Shown piece after piece: positions 32,072 to 41,489 of a stretch of 64,000 nt of DNA. The stretch is from positions 1,364,001-1,428,000 of the forward strand of contig NZ_BAAAXV010000009.1 of NCBI RefSeq assembly GCF_039535785.1. Reading direction: 5' to 3'. Positions within the stretch are counted from its first letter, which is position 1. Every line of letters begins with the position of its first letter. The translations under genes were made by a program, and so were the position numbers. The notes beneath the pieces were generated by a model. It searched no databases, was not told where the DNA came from, and saw only the letters and a list, made by a program, of their open reading frames with translations. The stretch is from Nonomuraea helvata (GTDB lineage Bacteria; Actinomycetota; Actinomycetes; Streptosporangiales; Streptosporangiaceae).

Positions 32072-34195
32072 ATGTCCACGCAGACATTGCACGCGCCGGG
32101 CCACTCTCCCGCCCCGAAGGGCGGGAAGGTCGGCGGCGGCCTGCTCGACCCCAAGCAGATGATCAAGTCACTGCCGGACGCGCTGAAGAAGCTCAACCCG
32201 GCGAACATGTGGCGCAACCCCGTCATGTTCATCGTCGAGATCGGCGCGGTCTTCACCACCGTGCTCGCCGTCCTCGACCCGTCGATCTTCGCCTGGGCCA
32301 TCGTGGTGTGGCTCTGGCTGACCGTGGTCTTCGCCAATCTGGCCGAGGCCGTCGCCGAGGGCCGCGGCAAGGCCCAGGCCGCCACCCTGCGCGCGGCCAA
32401 GCGCGACACCACCGCCCGCCGTCTGAAGAGCCCCGACGACCACAGCCAGTGGGACGTGGTCGGCGCACCCGAGCTCCAGCAGGGCGACATCGTCATCGTC
32501 GAGGCCGGCGAGATCATCCCCGGTGACGGCGACGTGATCGACGGCATCGCCTCGGTGGACGAGTCGGCCATCACCGGCGAGTCCGCCCCCGTCATCCGCG
32601 AGTCGGGAGGCGACCGCTCGGCCGTCACCGGCGGCACCAAGGTGCTGTCCGACCAGATCATCGTCCAGATCACGCAGAAGCCCGGCGAGAGCTTCGTGGA
32701 CCGCATGATCGCCCTGGTCGAGGGCGCCAACCGGCAGAAGACACCGAACGAGATCGCCCTCAACATCCTGCTCGCGGCGCTCACGATCATCTTCCTGGTC
32801 GCCACGGCCACGATGCAGCCGCTGGCGATCTTCTCCAAGTCCATCAACCCGGGTGTGCCCAACTCGCTCGCGCTGACGAACGACGGCGTCACCGGCATCG
32901 TGCTGGTGTCGCTGATCGTCTGCCTCATCCCCACCACGATCGGCGCCCTGCTGTCGGCCATCGGCATCGCGGGCATGGACCGACTCGTCCAACGCAACGT
33001 CCTGGCCATGTCCGGGCGCGCGGTCGAGGCCGCCGGGGACGTGTCCACACTGCTGCTGGACAAGACCGGCACGATCACCCTGGGCAACCGGCAGGCGGCC
33101 GAGTTCGTCCCCGTGCCCGGGGTGAGCGAGAAGGAACTCGCTGAAGCGGCGCAGCTGTCCAGCCTGGCCGACGAAACACCCGAGGGCCGCTCGATCGTCG
33201 TGTTCGCGAAGAAGGCCTACGGACTGCGGGAACGCCAGCCGGGCGAGCTGGCGCACGCCGCATGGGTGCCGTTCACCGCACAGACCCGCATGTCCGGGGT
33301 CGACCTGGACGGGCGGGAGGTCCGCAAGGGGGCCGCCACGGCGGTCATGAAGTGGGTACGCGACCACGGCGGCCACCCCACCGACGAGGTCGGCCACCTC
33401 GTGGACGGCATCTCCGCCTCCGGCGGCACCCCTCTGGTCGTGGCCGAGAAGGGCCGCGTGCTCGGGGTCATCCACCTCAAGGACGTGGTCAAAGAGGGCA
33501 TGCGCGAGCGTTTCGACGAGATGCGCCGGATGGGCATCCGCACCGTCATGATCACCGGCGACAACCCGCTGACCGCCAAGGCCATCGCGGACGAGGCAGG
33601 CGTGGACGACTTCCTTGCGGAGGCGACGCCTGAGGACAAGCTGGCGCTGATCAGGAAGGAGCAGGAAGGCGGACGACTGGTCGCGATGACCGGCGACGGC
33701 ACCAACGACGCCCCCGCCCTGGCCCAGTCCGACGTCGGCGTCGCCATGAACACCGGCACCAGCGCCGCCAAGGAGGCCGGGAACATGGTCGACCTGGACT
33801 CCAACCCGACCAAACTCATCGAGATCGTCGAGATCGGCAAGCAGCTGCTCATCACGCGGGGCGCGCTGACCACGTTCTCCATCGCCAACGACATCGCCAA
33901 GTACTTCGCGATCATCCCGGCCATGTTCGCGGCGGTCTACCCGGGCCTGGACGCCCTGAACATCATGCGCCTGGCCAGCGCGCAGTCAGCGATCCTGGCC
34001 GCGGTGATCTTCAACGCCCTCGTCATCATCGCGTTGATCCCGCTCGCCCTGCGAGGGGTCAGATATCGGCCGTCCAGCGCTTCCAAGCTGCTGTCGCGCA
34101 ACCTGTACGTCTACGGCCTGGGCGGGATCATCGTCCCGTTCATCGGCATCAAGCTCATCGACCTGCTGATTCAGTTCCTTCCGGGGATGTCATAA
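32072..34195 (+). CDS. kdpB: K+-transporting ATPase subunit B
   Basis: A 707-residue P1A-type ATPase. ITGESAPVIRESGGD is the actuator loop with TGES. LLLDKTGTITLGNRQA holds the phosphorylated Asp (about residue 330). FTAQTRMSGVDL is nucleotide binding, and MTGDGTNDAPALAQSDVGVA is the hinge. It hydrolyses ATP to drive K+ import through KdpA. An N-terminal Gly/Pro-rich extension of about 40 residues precedes the first helix. It is followed directly by kdpC. Confidence 0.97.
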   Translation: MSTQTLHAPGHSPAPKGGKVGGGLLDPKQMIKSLPDALKKLNPANMWRNPVMFIVEIGAVFTTVLAVLDPSIFAWAIVVWLWLTVVFANLAEAVAEGRGKAQAATLRAAKRDTTARRLKSPDDHSQWDVVGAPELQQGDIVIVEAGEIIPGDGDVIDGIASVDESAITGESAPVIRESGGDRSAVTGGTKVLSDQIIVQITQKPGESFVDRMIALVEGANRQKTPNEIALNILLAALTIIFLVATATMQPLAIFSKSINPGVPNSLALTNDGVTGIVLVSLIVCLIPTTIGALLSAIGIAGMDRLVQRNVLAMSGRAVEAAGDVSTLLLDKTGTITLGNRQAAEFVPVPGVSEKELAEAAQLSSLADETPEGRSIVVFAKKAYGLRERQPGELAHAAWVPFTAQTRMSGVDLDGREVRKGAATAVMKWVRDHGGHPTDEVGHLVDGISASGGTPLVVAEKGRVLGVIHLKDVVKEGMRERFDEMRRMGIRTVMITGDNPLTAKAIADEAGVDDFLAEATPEDKLALIRKEQEGGRLVAMTGDGTNDAPALAQSDVGVAMNTGTSAAKEAGNMVDLDSNPTKLIEIVEIGKQLLITRGALTTFSIANDIAKYFAIIPAMFAAVYPGLDALNIMRLASAQSAILAAVIFNALVIIALIPLALRGVRYRPSSASKLLSRNLYVYGLGGIIVPFIGIKLIDLLIQFLPGMS

Positions 34196-35014
34196 ATGGA
34201 CCGCATGCCCAGCTGGATCCGCCAGCACATCGCCGCGCTCCGCGCGCTGCTCGTGCTCACGGTGGTCACCGGCATCATCTACCCCCTGGTCGCCACCGGC
34301 GTGGCCCAGGCGCTGTTCACCGACAAGGCCAACGGCTCGCCGATCGAAAAGGACGGCAGGACCGTGGGCAGCGCGATCATCGGCCAGTCCTTCACCGACA
34401 CCGACGGCAACCCGGTCAAGAAGTACTTCCAGTCCCGCCCGTCGGCCGCCGGCGACGGCTACGACCCGACCTCCACCAGCGCCAGCAACCTCGGCCCTGA
34501 GGACGTCATCGACACGCAGGACCGGAAGTCGCTGCTCACCCAGGTATGCTCCCGCTCCAAGGCCGCCGGCGAACTGGAAGGCGTCAGCGGCGCCCGCCCG
34601 TACTGCACGCCGGACGGGGTGGGCGCGGTACTCAAGGTCTTCCCCGACCGGGCGGTCAGCGTCAACCAGACCTGCCCCGCCACCCCCTTCAGCGCCACCT
34701 ACCAAGGGCTCAAGGTGGAGTGCGCCAAGCCGGGCGAGGACTACGCGGCCGGCCGGACCGTCCCGATCAGAGGCAGCGCCGGGACTCCGGCCGTGCCCGC
34801 GGACGCCGTGACGGCGAGCGGCTCGGGCCTGGACCCGCACATCTCCCTCGCCTACGCCGAACTCCAGGCGCCCCGCGTGGCCAAGGAGCGGGGCCTGCCC
34901 CTGGAGCGGGTCAAGGCGCTGATCGACGAGCACACCACCGGCCGGGCGCTCGGCTTCATGGGCGAGCCCGCCGTCAACGTGCTCGAACTCAACCTGGCAC
35001 TCGACGGGAGGTGA
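34196..35014 (+). CDS. kdpC: K+-transporting ATPase subunit C, long form
   Basis: A 272-residue subunit. The N-terminal helix (LRALLVLTVVTGIIYPLVAT) and the conserved VTASGSGLDPHISLAYAELQ and LGFMGEPAVNVLELNLAL blocks are standard. Between them about 60 extra residues occur (from GPEDVIDTQDRKSLLTQVCS to AVPADAV), including three or more cysteines (QVCS, PYCTPD, TCPAT, VECAKP). Classical KdpC has about 190 residues. Longer forms are known in actinobacteria (recalled). The insert would lie outside the membrane, where cysteines may form disulfides. It follows kdpB with no gap. Confidence 0.94.
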   Translation: MDRMPSWIRQHIAALRALLVLTVVTGIIYPLVATGVAQALFTDKANGSPIEKDGRTVGSAIIGQSFTDTDGNPVKKYFQSRPSAAGDGYDPTSTSASNLGPEDVIDTQDRKSLLTQVCSRSKAAGELEGVSGARPYCTPDGVGAVLKVFPDRAVSVNQTCPATPFSATYQGLKVECAKPGEDYAAGRTVPIRGSAGTPAVPADAVTASGSGLDPHISLAYAELQAPRVAKERGLPLERVKALIDEHTTGRALGFMGEPAVNVLELNLALDGR

Positions 35015-35015
35015 C

Positions 35016-37553
35016 ATGCGCGGGCGGCTGAGGGTCTACCTGGGCGCCGCGCCCGGGGTCGGCAAGACGTACGCGATGCTCGGCGAGGGCCGCCGCGGGC
35101 TCGAACGCGGCCGTGACGTGGTCGTGGGCTTCGTCGAGACCCACGACCGTCCCCGTACCGCCGCCCTGCTGGAGGGCATGGAGGTGATCCCGCGCAAGAC
35201 GCTGGTCTATCGCGGGGCGACCTTCGCCGAGCTGGATGTGGACGCCGTCATCGAGCGTAAGCCGACGGTGGCGCTGATCGACGAGCTGGCTCACACCAAC
35301 GTGCCCGGCTCCAAGAACGCCAAGCGCTGGCAGGACATCGACGAGATCCTCGACGCCGGCATCGACGTCGTCTCCACGGTCAACATCCAGCATCTGGAAT
35401 CGGTCAACGACGTCGTCCAGGAGATCACCGGCATCCCGCAGCGGGAGACGGTCCCCGACGAGGTGGTCCGGCGGGCCGACCAGGTCGAGCTGGTCGACAT
35501 GTCGCCCGAAGCCCTGCGCCGCCGCATGGCCCACGGCAACGTGTACGCCCCCGAGAAGGTCGACGCGGCCCTGTCGAACTACTTCCGCGTCGGCAACCTG
35601 ACCGCGCTGCGCGAGCTGGCCCTGCTCTGGGTCGCGGGCAAGGTCGACGACCAGCTCGACAGTTACCGCGCCGAGCACGGCATCGCGGGCACCTGGGAGA
35701 CCCGCGAACGCGTGGTGGTCGCGCTGACCGGCGGCCCCGAAGGCGACACCCTGGTACGGCGGGCCGCCCGCATCGCCGCCCGCACCAAGGGCGCGGACCT
35801 CCTGGCCGTTCACGTGACCAGCTCCGACGGGCTGGCCGGCGGCGACCCGGCCAACCTGGCCCGCCAGCGCACCCTGGTCGAGAGCATGGGCGGCACCTAC
35901 CACCAGGTCGTCGGCGACGACATCCCCCGCGCCCTGCTCGACTTCGCCCGCGGCGTCAACGCCACCCAGCTCGTCCTCGGCGCATCGAGAAGAGGCCGCT
36001 TCGCGCAGATCTTCTCCCGCGGCGTCGGCGTGGAGACCACGGCCCTGTCCGGCTCCATCGACGTCCACCTCGTCACCCACGAGGAGGCCAAGAAGGGCCG
36101 CCGCCAACCAGACCGCTCCCGCGCGGCGCTGGACCGCAAGCGCCGCATCATCGGCTGGGCTGTCGCCATCGTCGGCCTGCCGCTGCTGACCGCCGCTCTG
36201 CTGCCCTTCCGCGACGTGCTCTCGCTGCCGAGCGAGATCCTGCTCTTCCTCTGCCTGGTCGTCGGCGTCGCCCTCATCGGCGGCACCTGGCCCGCCTTCA
36301 CCGCCGCCGTCGGCGGGTCCCTGCTGCTCAACTGGTACTTCACGCCTCCGGTCGGGGAACTCACGATCTCCGATCCAGAGAACCTGCTCGCGCTGATCGT
36401 CTTCGTGCTGGTCGCCGCCGCCGTCAGCACGATCGTCGACCTGGCGGCCCGCCGTACCAGAGAAGCGGCCCGCGCCCGTGCGGACGCCGAGGCGCTGTCC
36501 ACGCTGGCCGGGCACGTGCTGCGTGGCGAGGCGGCGCTGCCGTCGCTGCTCGGCCGCCTGCGCGAGACGTTCGGGCTGGACTCGGTCACCCTGCTCGAAC
36601 GTCGCAGCGAGCCCACCCCGGACGACCAGTCGGAGCCGGCCGCATGGCGCATCATCGCCACCTCCGGCCAGACTCCGTGCACCGCCCCCGCGGCAGCCGA
36701 CACAGATGTGCAGATCAGCGACCGGCTGGTGCTCGCCGCACGCGGCCGGCTGCTGGACGCCAGTGACCGGCGCGTGCTGGAGGCGTTCGCCGCCGAAGCC
36801 GCCGTCGCGCTGCGCCAGGAACGCCTGGAGGAGGAGGCCGAACAGGCCAAACCCCTGGCCGAGGCCGACAGGATGCGCACCGCCCTGCTCGCCGCCGTCA
36901 GCCACGACCTGCGCACCCCGCTGGCAGCCGCCAAGGCCTCCGTGGACAGTCTGCGCAGCCCTGACATCGACTGGTCGCCCCAGGACCACGACGAACTGCT
37001 CGACACCGCCCACGAATCGCTGGCCCGGCTCGACCGGCTGGTGGAGAACCTGCTCGACATGAGCCGGCTGCAGGCCGGCGCGCTCGGCCTGGCACTCCAG
37101 CCCGTCGCCCTGGAAGAGGTCGTGCCCCGGGCGATCGACGACCTCGGATCGCTGCGCGACCGTGTCGAGGGCGACGTCTCCATCGACCTGCCCGAGATCG
37201 TCGCCGACCCCGCGCTGCTGGAGCGCGTCCTGGTCAACCTGATGACCAACGCCGTCCGCCACAGCCCCGCCGGCCAGAGGGTGCTCATCACCGCCAGCTG
37301 GCACGACGACCAGGTCGAGATCCGCGTCATCGACCGGGGGCCCGGAATTCCACGCGAATACTACGACCGCGTCTTCCAGCCGTTCCAGCGGCTCGGCGAC
37401 CGCGACAACGGCACGGGGGTGGGTCTCGGGCTCGCACTCTCCCGCGGCCTGACCGAGGCCATGGGAGGCACCCTCGTACCCGAAGAGACACCAGGGGGAG
37501 GTCTCACCATGACTGTCCAGATGCCCATCTCATCCCAGGCGGTGACAGCATGA
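35016..37553 (+). CDS. kdpD: K+-responsive sensor histidine kinase KdpD
   Basis: An 845-residue sensor. The N-terminal KdpD domain has Walker A (GAAPGVGKT, about residues 11-19) and DELAHTNVPGS. A universal-stress-protein domain (about residues 230-360) is the presumed c-di-AMP/ligand site. Four helices (DUF4118, about residues 385-470) and a GAF-like region follow. The HisKA box is AAVSHDLRTPLAAAKASVDS with His630 phosphorylated, and the ATPase box holds LMTNAVRHSP and DRGPGIP. It controls kdpFABC with KdpE according to K+ supply. GGGAGGTGAC precedes the ATG. The 3' end overlaps kdpE by four bases. Confidence 0.96.
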   Translation: MRGRLRVYLGAAPGVGKTYAMLGEGRRGLERGRDVVVGFVETHDRPRTAALLEGMEVIPRKTLVYRGATFAELDVDAVIERKPTVALIDELAHTNVPGSKNAKRWQDIDEILDAGIDVVSTVNIQHLESVNDVVQEITGIPQRETVPDEVVRRADQVELVDMSPEALRRRMAHGNVYAPEKVDAALSNYFRVGNLTALRELALLWVAGKVDDQLDSYRAEHGIAGTWETRERVVVALTGGPEGDTLVRRAARIAARTKGADLLAVHVTSSDGLAGGDPANLARQRTLVESMGGTYHQVVGDDIPRALLDFARGVNATQLVLGASRRGRFAQIFSRGVGVETTALSGSIDVHLVTHEEAKKGRRQPDRSRAALDRKRRIIGWAVAIVGLPLLTAALLPFRDVLSLPSEILLFLCLVVGVALIGGTWPAFTAAVGGSLLLNWYFTPPVGELTISDPENLLALIVFVLVAAAVSTIVDLAARRTREAARARADAEALSTLAGHVLRGEAALPSLLGRLRETFGLDSVTLLERRSEPTPDDQSEPAAWRIIATSGQTPCTAPAAADTDVQISDRLVLAARGRLLDASDRRVLEAFAAEAAVALRQERLEEEAEQAKPLAEADRMRTALLAAVSHDLRTPLAAAKASVDSLRSPDIDWSPQDHDELLDTAHESLARLDRLVENLLDMSRLQAGALGLALQPVALEEVVPRAIDDLGSLRDRVEGDVSIDLPEIVADPALLERVLVNLMTNAVRHSPAGQRVLITASWHDDQVEIRVIDRGPGIPREYYDRVFQPFQRLGDRDNGTGVGLGLALSRGLTEAMGGTLVPEETPGGGLTMTVQMPISSQAVTA

Positions 37554-38218
37554 CCAAGATCCTCGTCGTCGACGACGAACCACAGATCCTGCGCGCGCTG
37601 CGCATCAACCTGGCCGCCCGCCACTACGAGGTCGCGGTCGCCGAGGACGGCTCCTCCGCGCTGCGGGAAGCCGCCGAGTGGCACCCCGACCTGGTCGTCC
37701 TCGATCTCGGCCTGCCCGACATCGACGGCGTGGACGTCATCCACGGGTTGCGTGGCTGGACCCGGATCCCCATCGTCGTGCTGTCCGGCCGGGCGGGAAG
37801 CCAGGACAAGATCGACGCTCTGGACGCCGGTGCCGACGACTATGTGACGAAGCCGTTCGGCATCGAGGAGTTCCTCGCCCGCATCCGCGCCGTCTCCCGC
37901 CGCGCCGCCATCCACGAGGCCGAACTGGCGAGCATCCAGCTCGGCGACCACACGGTCGACCTCGTGGGCAAGACCATTTCCGGCGGCGTGCGTCTGACCC
38001 CTACCGAGTGGCACATCCTGGAGATCCTGCTCCGCAACCCCGGCCGGCTCGTACCCCAGCGTTATCTACTGACCGAGGTGTGGGGCAACAAGCACGTCAA
38101 GGAGACCCACTATCTGCGCCAGTACATGGCCCAATTGCGCAAGAAGTTCGAACGCGACCCGGCTCGTCCGGTCCATCTGATCACTGAGCCGGGCATGGGC
38201 TACCGCTTCACCCCATGA
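37550..38218 (+). CDS. kdpE: Response regulator KdpE
   Basis: A 222-residue OmpR-type regulator. The receiver domain has the acidic pocket DDE (8-10), the phosphorylated Asp52 (VVLDLGLPDIDG) and Lys in YVTKPFG. The C-terminal winged helix (LTPTEWHILEILLRNPGRLV and LRQYMAQLRKKFE) binds DNA. Phosphorylated by KdpD, it activates the kdp promoter. ATG 37550 overlaps the kdpD stop (ATGA). It is last in the operon. Confidence 0.96.
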   Translation: MTKILVVDDEPQILRALRINLAARHYEVAVAEDGSSALREAAEWHPDLVVLDLGLPDIDGVDVIHGLRGWTRIPIVVLSGRAGSQDKIDALDAGADDYVTKPFGIEEFLARIRAVSRRAAIHEAELASIQLGDHTVDLVGKTISGGVRLTPTEWHILEILLRNPGRLVPQRYLLTEVWGNKHVKETHYLRQYMAQLRKKFERDPARPVHLITEPGMGYRFTP

Positions 38219-38395
38219 CGCCTTCGCAGCGGCTCGGCGCCGAACTCATCCTTTCGGCGGCGAGCTGTGGTGTCCTGGAACCTGTCGAGTGCTGAGCCGC
38301 GCGACGCCGAGAACGTGCTCGAAGTGACAGAACGCGAGTCGGTCACGCCTTCCATTCCCTGGTGAGATCGCTGCCTGTGATGGTCTCCCAGAAGT

Positions 38396-38722
38396 TCATC
38401 TCCCGCCCTCCTTGAGCTTGTGGATCCGTGATGAGACGTACTCCCATTTCGCCCAGAACGTCGCGAGTTCTTCGCGCCCCGCGTCGTTGAGCGCATAGAA
38501 CTTGCGCGGCGGACCCTGCCCGGACGGTCGTTTCGTCACCTGGACGAGCCCGTTCTTCTCCAGCCGCAGCAGGATGGTGTAAACCGTCCCCTCGACGACG
38601 TCGGCGAAGCCGAGTTCGTTCAGCCGACGCGTGATGGCGTACCCGTAGGTCTCCTCGTTGCCGATGATCTCCAGCACGCAGCCCTCGAGCGTGCCCTTCA
38701 GCATCTCCGTCAGGCCGTCCAT
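38396..38722 (-). CDS. PadR family transcriptional regulator
   Basis: A 108-residue regulator. LKGTLEGCVLEIIGNEETYG then YAITRRLNELGFADVVEGTV and TILLRLEKNGLV form the PadR winged helix. YALNDAGREELATF is the family C-terminal dimer helix. PadR proteins repress detoxification genes and respond to small aromatic or antibiotic molecules. The divergent gene is a broken serine hydrolase whose 5' half is missing; the intact copy lies 0.8 kb further on. The start at 38722 follows AGAGGATC. Confidence 0.85.
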   Translation of the reverse strand: MDGLTEMLKGTLEGCVLEIIGNEETYGYAITRRLNELGFADVVEGTVYTILLRLEKNGLVQVTKRPSGQGPPRKFYALNDAGREELATFWAKWEYVSSRIHKLKEGGR

Positions 38723-38867
38723 CGTTGATCCTCTTCCCTTGCTCCTGGTACTCGGTGGCACCGAATACCGCTACAAAGTATCACAGAGTAGTGGTCCCTT
38801 GCCCAGCAAGCGGCGAGCACATCCCCCCGGGCCGGCGGGCACCTCATCGCCACCGTTGCAGGGCGCG

Positions 38868-39365
38868 CTTGACTGGCAGACCGGAGAGTTCATCGTGGAG
38901 GACCCGGCCCAAGGGGGACACCACAGCACGCCCCCGGTGTTCCAGTCAGGCGGCGGCGGACTCGACTCCACCGCCGACGACTACCACGCCTACTTCCGGA
39001 TGCTGCTCAACGGCGACACGCACAGCGGCCGGCGCATCCTGTCCCGGTCCGCCGTCGAGCTGATGACCACCAACCGCCTCACCCCCGAGCAGTTGGCCGC
39101 CCGAGAGGCCTGGGCCCGCGACTCCGTCCATCGGGGGTACGGCCTGGGGCAGCACGGCGGCTGGGGCTTCGGCATGGCGGTGCGCACCTACCGCGGCGAC
39201 TACGCCCCCATCGGCCAGTTCGGCGGAGCCGGCACCACCACATACGCCGACCCGCACAACCAGCTCGTCGGCATCCTGCTCACCCAGACCGGGATGTCCA
39301 CCCCGGACTCGGCGCGGGCCATCCACGACTTCTGGACCACCCTCTACCAGGCGATCGACGACTGA
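38868..39365 (+). pseudogene. Serine hydrolase (beta-lactamase family), C-terminal half only
   Basis: From DWQTGEFIVEDPAQGG onward the protein matches the C-terminal half of the intact gene at 39633-40862 at about three quarters of positions (GGGGLDSTADDYHAYFRMLL; QHGGWGFGMAVRTYRGDYAP; HDFWTTLYQAIDD against QAIDN). The half that holds the catalytic SxxK is absent and no start codon with a ribosome site is near. It is the remains of a tandem duplicate. The frame is open to the end, so the loss was a deletion and not gradual decay. Confidence 0.85.
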
Positions 39366-39632
39366 CGTGCCCATCTTGGTCGAGGTCGGCCCGGCAGAAG
39401 ACCTCGACCGGACTCCGGCCATCGACGCCGCCACGTTCTGCGCTCAGCTGAGGTCGCGACAGACATCGTCATCGCGATCAGGTCTGCTGCTGTGCCGTGT
39501 CAGCGACCGTGTCAGTACGGCGTCGGCCCGGTATCAGAGCGGTCGGCGATGGTGGAGCCCATGAACGGTTCAGCGATGGCGGCCTCGAGGCCGGTCTCGC
39601 AGGTTGAACACGGTGCGCAAAGGAGATTCATC

Positions 39633-40862
39633 ATGGGACAGGGCAACAGCGGCTTCTCTGAGGCGGGGCTGCGCATGCTGCACGACGTGCTGGCGCGGCA
39701 TGTCGAGTCCAAGAAGATTCCCGGGCTCGTGGCCCTGGTCAGCCGGGGCGATGAGACACACGTCGAAACGCTCGGGACGATGCGGCATGACGGTGGCGCG
39801 CCGATGCGCCGGGACACGATCTTCCGGATGGCCTCGACGTCCAAGCCGGTGGCGATGGCGGCGGCGATGGTCCTGCTGGACGAGTGCCGGCTGCGGCTGG
39901 ATGACCCGGTACAGGAGTGGCTGCCCGAACTCGCCGACCGGCAGGTGCTGAAGCGGATCGACAGCCCGCTGGACGACACCGTGCCGGCGCGGCGGCCGAT
40001 CACCGTACGGGACCTGCTGACCTCCACCTTCGGCCTCGGCATGGACTTCACCTCGCTGGGCACTCCGATCATGAACGCGGTCTTCGAGCAGGGGCTCACG
40101 CCCAACCTGCCGGAGCCGATGCCCGGGCCGGATGAGTGGATGCGCCGCCTGGGCACGCTTCCGCTGATGTACCAGCCCGGAGAGCGGTGGCAGTACCAGA
40201 TCAGCCACGATGTCATCAGCGTGCTGGTCGCCAGGGTCACGGGCCAGTCGTTCGAGACGTTCCTGCGGGAGCGCATCTTCGGTCCGCTGGGGATGAAGGA
40301 CACGGGTTTCCACGTGCCCGCCGACCAGATCGACCGGCTGCCGACCCTGTACGCCCCCGACCCGCAGACCGGCGAGTTCCTCGTGTGGGACGAGGCCGAA
40401 GGGGGACGGTGGAGCCGGCCTCCGGCGTTCCAGGGCAGCGGCGGCGGGCTGGTCTCCACCGCCGACGACTACCACGCCTACTTCCGGATGCTCCTCAACG
40501 GCGGGATGCACGGCAATCAGCGGATCCTGTCCCGGCCCGCGGTCGAGTTGATGACCACCAACCAGCTCACGCCCGAGCAGAACGCCGCCCGCAGCGCCCT
40601 GGCGCGCGACAGCGTCCACATCTCCTTCGGCCAGGGGCAGCACGGCGGTTGGGGCTTCGGGATGGCGGTGCGCACCTACCGCGGCGACTACGCCCCCATC
40701 GGCCAGTTCGGCTGGGACGGCGGAAGTGGCACCTCGACCTACGCCGACCCGTCCAACCAGCTCACCGGCATCCTGCTCACCCAGGTCGGGGCGTCCGTCC
40801 CGAACCCGATCCAGCTGATGCACGACTTCTGGACCACGCTCTACCAGGCCATCGACAACTGA
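39633..40862 (+). CDS. Serine hydrolase, beta-lactamase/class C esterase family
   Basis: A 409-residue penicillin-binding-protein-fold enzyme. STSKPVAM holds the SxxK nucleophile (about residues 76-79), WQYQISHD is the Tyr-x-Ser/Asn motif (about residue 187) and QHGGWGFGMA is the HxG triad (about residue 340). Members hydrolyse esters, peptides or beta-lactams. No signal peptide is visible, so it is probably cytosolic, which favours esterase or transesterase activity over beta-lactamase. ATG 39633 follows AAGGAG. A truncated duplicate lies directly upstream and a conserved hypothetical gene follows after 54 bp. Confidence 0.85.
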   Translation: MGQGNSGFSEAGLRMLHDVLARHVESKKIPGLVALVSRGDETHVETLGTMRHDGGAPMRRDTIFRMASTSKPVAMAAAMVLLDECRLRLDDPVQEWLPELADRQVLKRIDSPLDDTVPARRPITVRDLLTSTFGLGMDFTSLGTPIMNAVFEQGLTPNLPEPMPGPDEWMRRLGTLPLMYQPGERWQYQISHDVISVLVARVTGQSFETFLRERIFGPLGMKDTGFHVPADQIDRLPTLYAPDPQTGEFLVWDEAEGGRWSRPPAFQGSGGGLVSTADDYHAYFRMLLNGGMHGNQRILSRPAVELMTTNQLTPEQNAARSALARDSVHISFGQGQHGGWGFGMAVRTYRGDYAPIGQFGWDGGSGTSTYADPSNQLTGILLTQVGASVPNPIQLMHDFWTTLYQAIDN

Positions 40863-40916
40863 CACCGAACGCACGCCCCGCCACGCCCGCAACAGATTCC
40901 AAGGGAGCACATCACC

Positions 40917-41324
40917 ATGTCCATCACCCTTACCGACCAGGACAAGGCCACCCTGCGCACCGCCGCCTACGGCGCCGTCTCGCTGCTGGCCGCCGCCGAT
41001 GCCGCCGGCAAGCCGCACAAGACCGCCACTGAAGGCTCCATCGCCCTGGCCTCCGCCACCGGCCTGGTCGGGCACGTGCTTGCCGCGAAGACCAAGGACA
41101 TCAACCTGAACGGCAAGTCCGTGGCCGAACTCGCCGACCACGTGCTGCCTGCCCTGACCGCAGCCGTCAGCCTGCTCGACAAGCAGGATCCGGCAGAGGC
41201 CGACAACTTCCGCCGCACCGTCCTCGTCGCCGTCGACGCGGCCGCCCGCACCCACCAGGGCCGGCCCAGCCCCACCATGGCCGACATGACCCGCAAGATC
41301 ACCAAAGCCCTCGACGCCGCTTGA
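40917..41324 (+). CDS. Conserved hypothetical protein
   Basis: A 135-residue, mostly helical, soluble protein (TDQDKATLRTAAYGAVSLLA, then DNFRRTVLVAVDAAAR). It has no recognisable domain, signal peptide or metal motif. Proteins of this type recur in actinobacteria (recalled). It is 54 bp after the serine hydrolase and is preceded by AAGGGAGC, so they are likely one operon. No function can be assigned from the sequence. Confidence 0.55.
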   Translation: MSITLTDQDKATLRTAAYGAVSLLAAADAAGKPHKTATEGSIALASATGLVGHVLAAKTKDINLNGKSVAELADHVLPALTAAVSLLDKQDPAEADNFRRTVLVAVDAAARTHQGRPSPTMADMTRKITKALDAA

Positions 41325-41489
41325 TGATCCCTCCAGCGGGCATCGCGCCTTGATCAAACCCGCGCCGCAGGGCTTGCACCGCACCAAGCCCGAAGCCGGT
41401 CGCGCGCATCACGGCGGGCTTGGCGCTGCCCGTCGGCGCGCTGGTTTGCCGTCAGCCCTGTCCCACGCTGACAGGTGGCCCCGAGCTGG

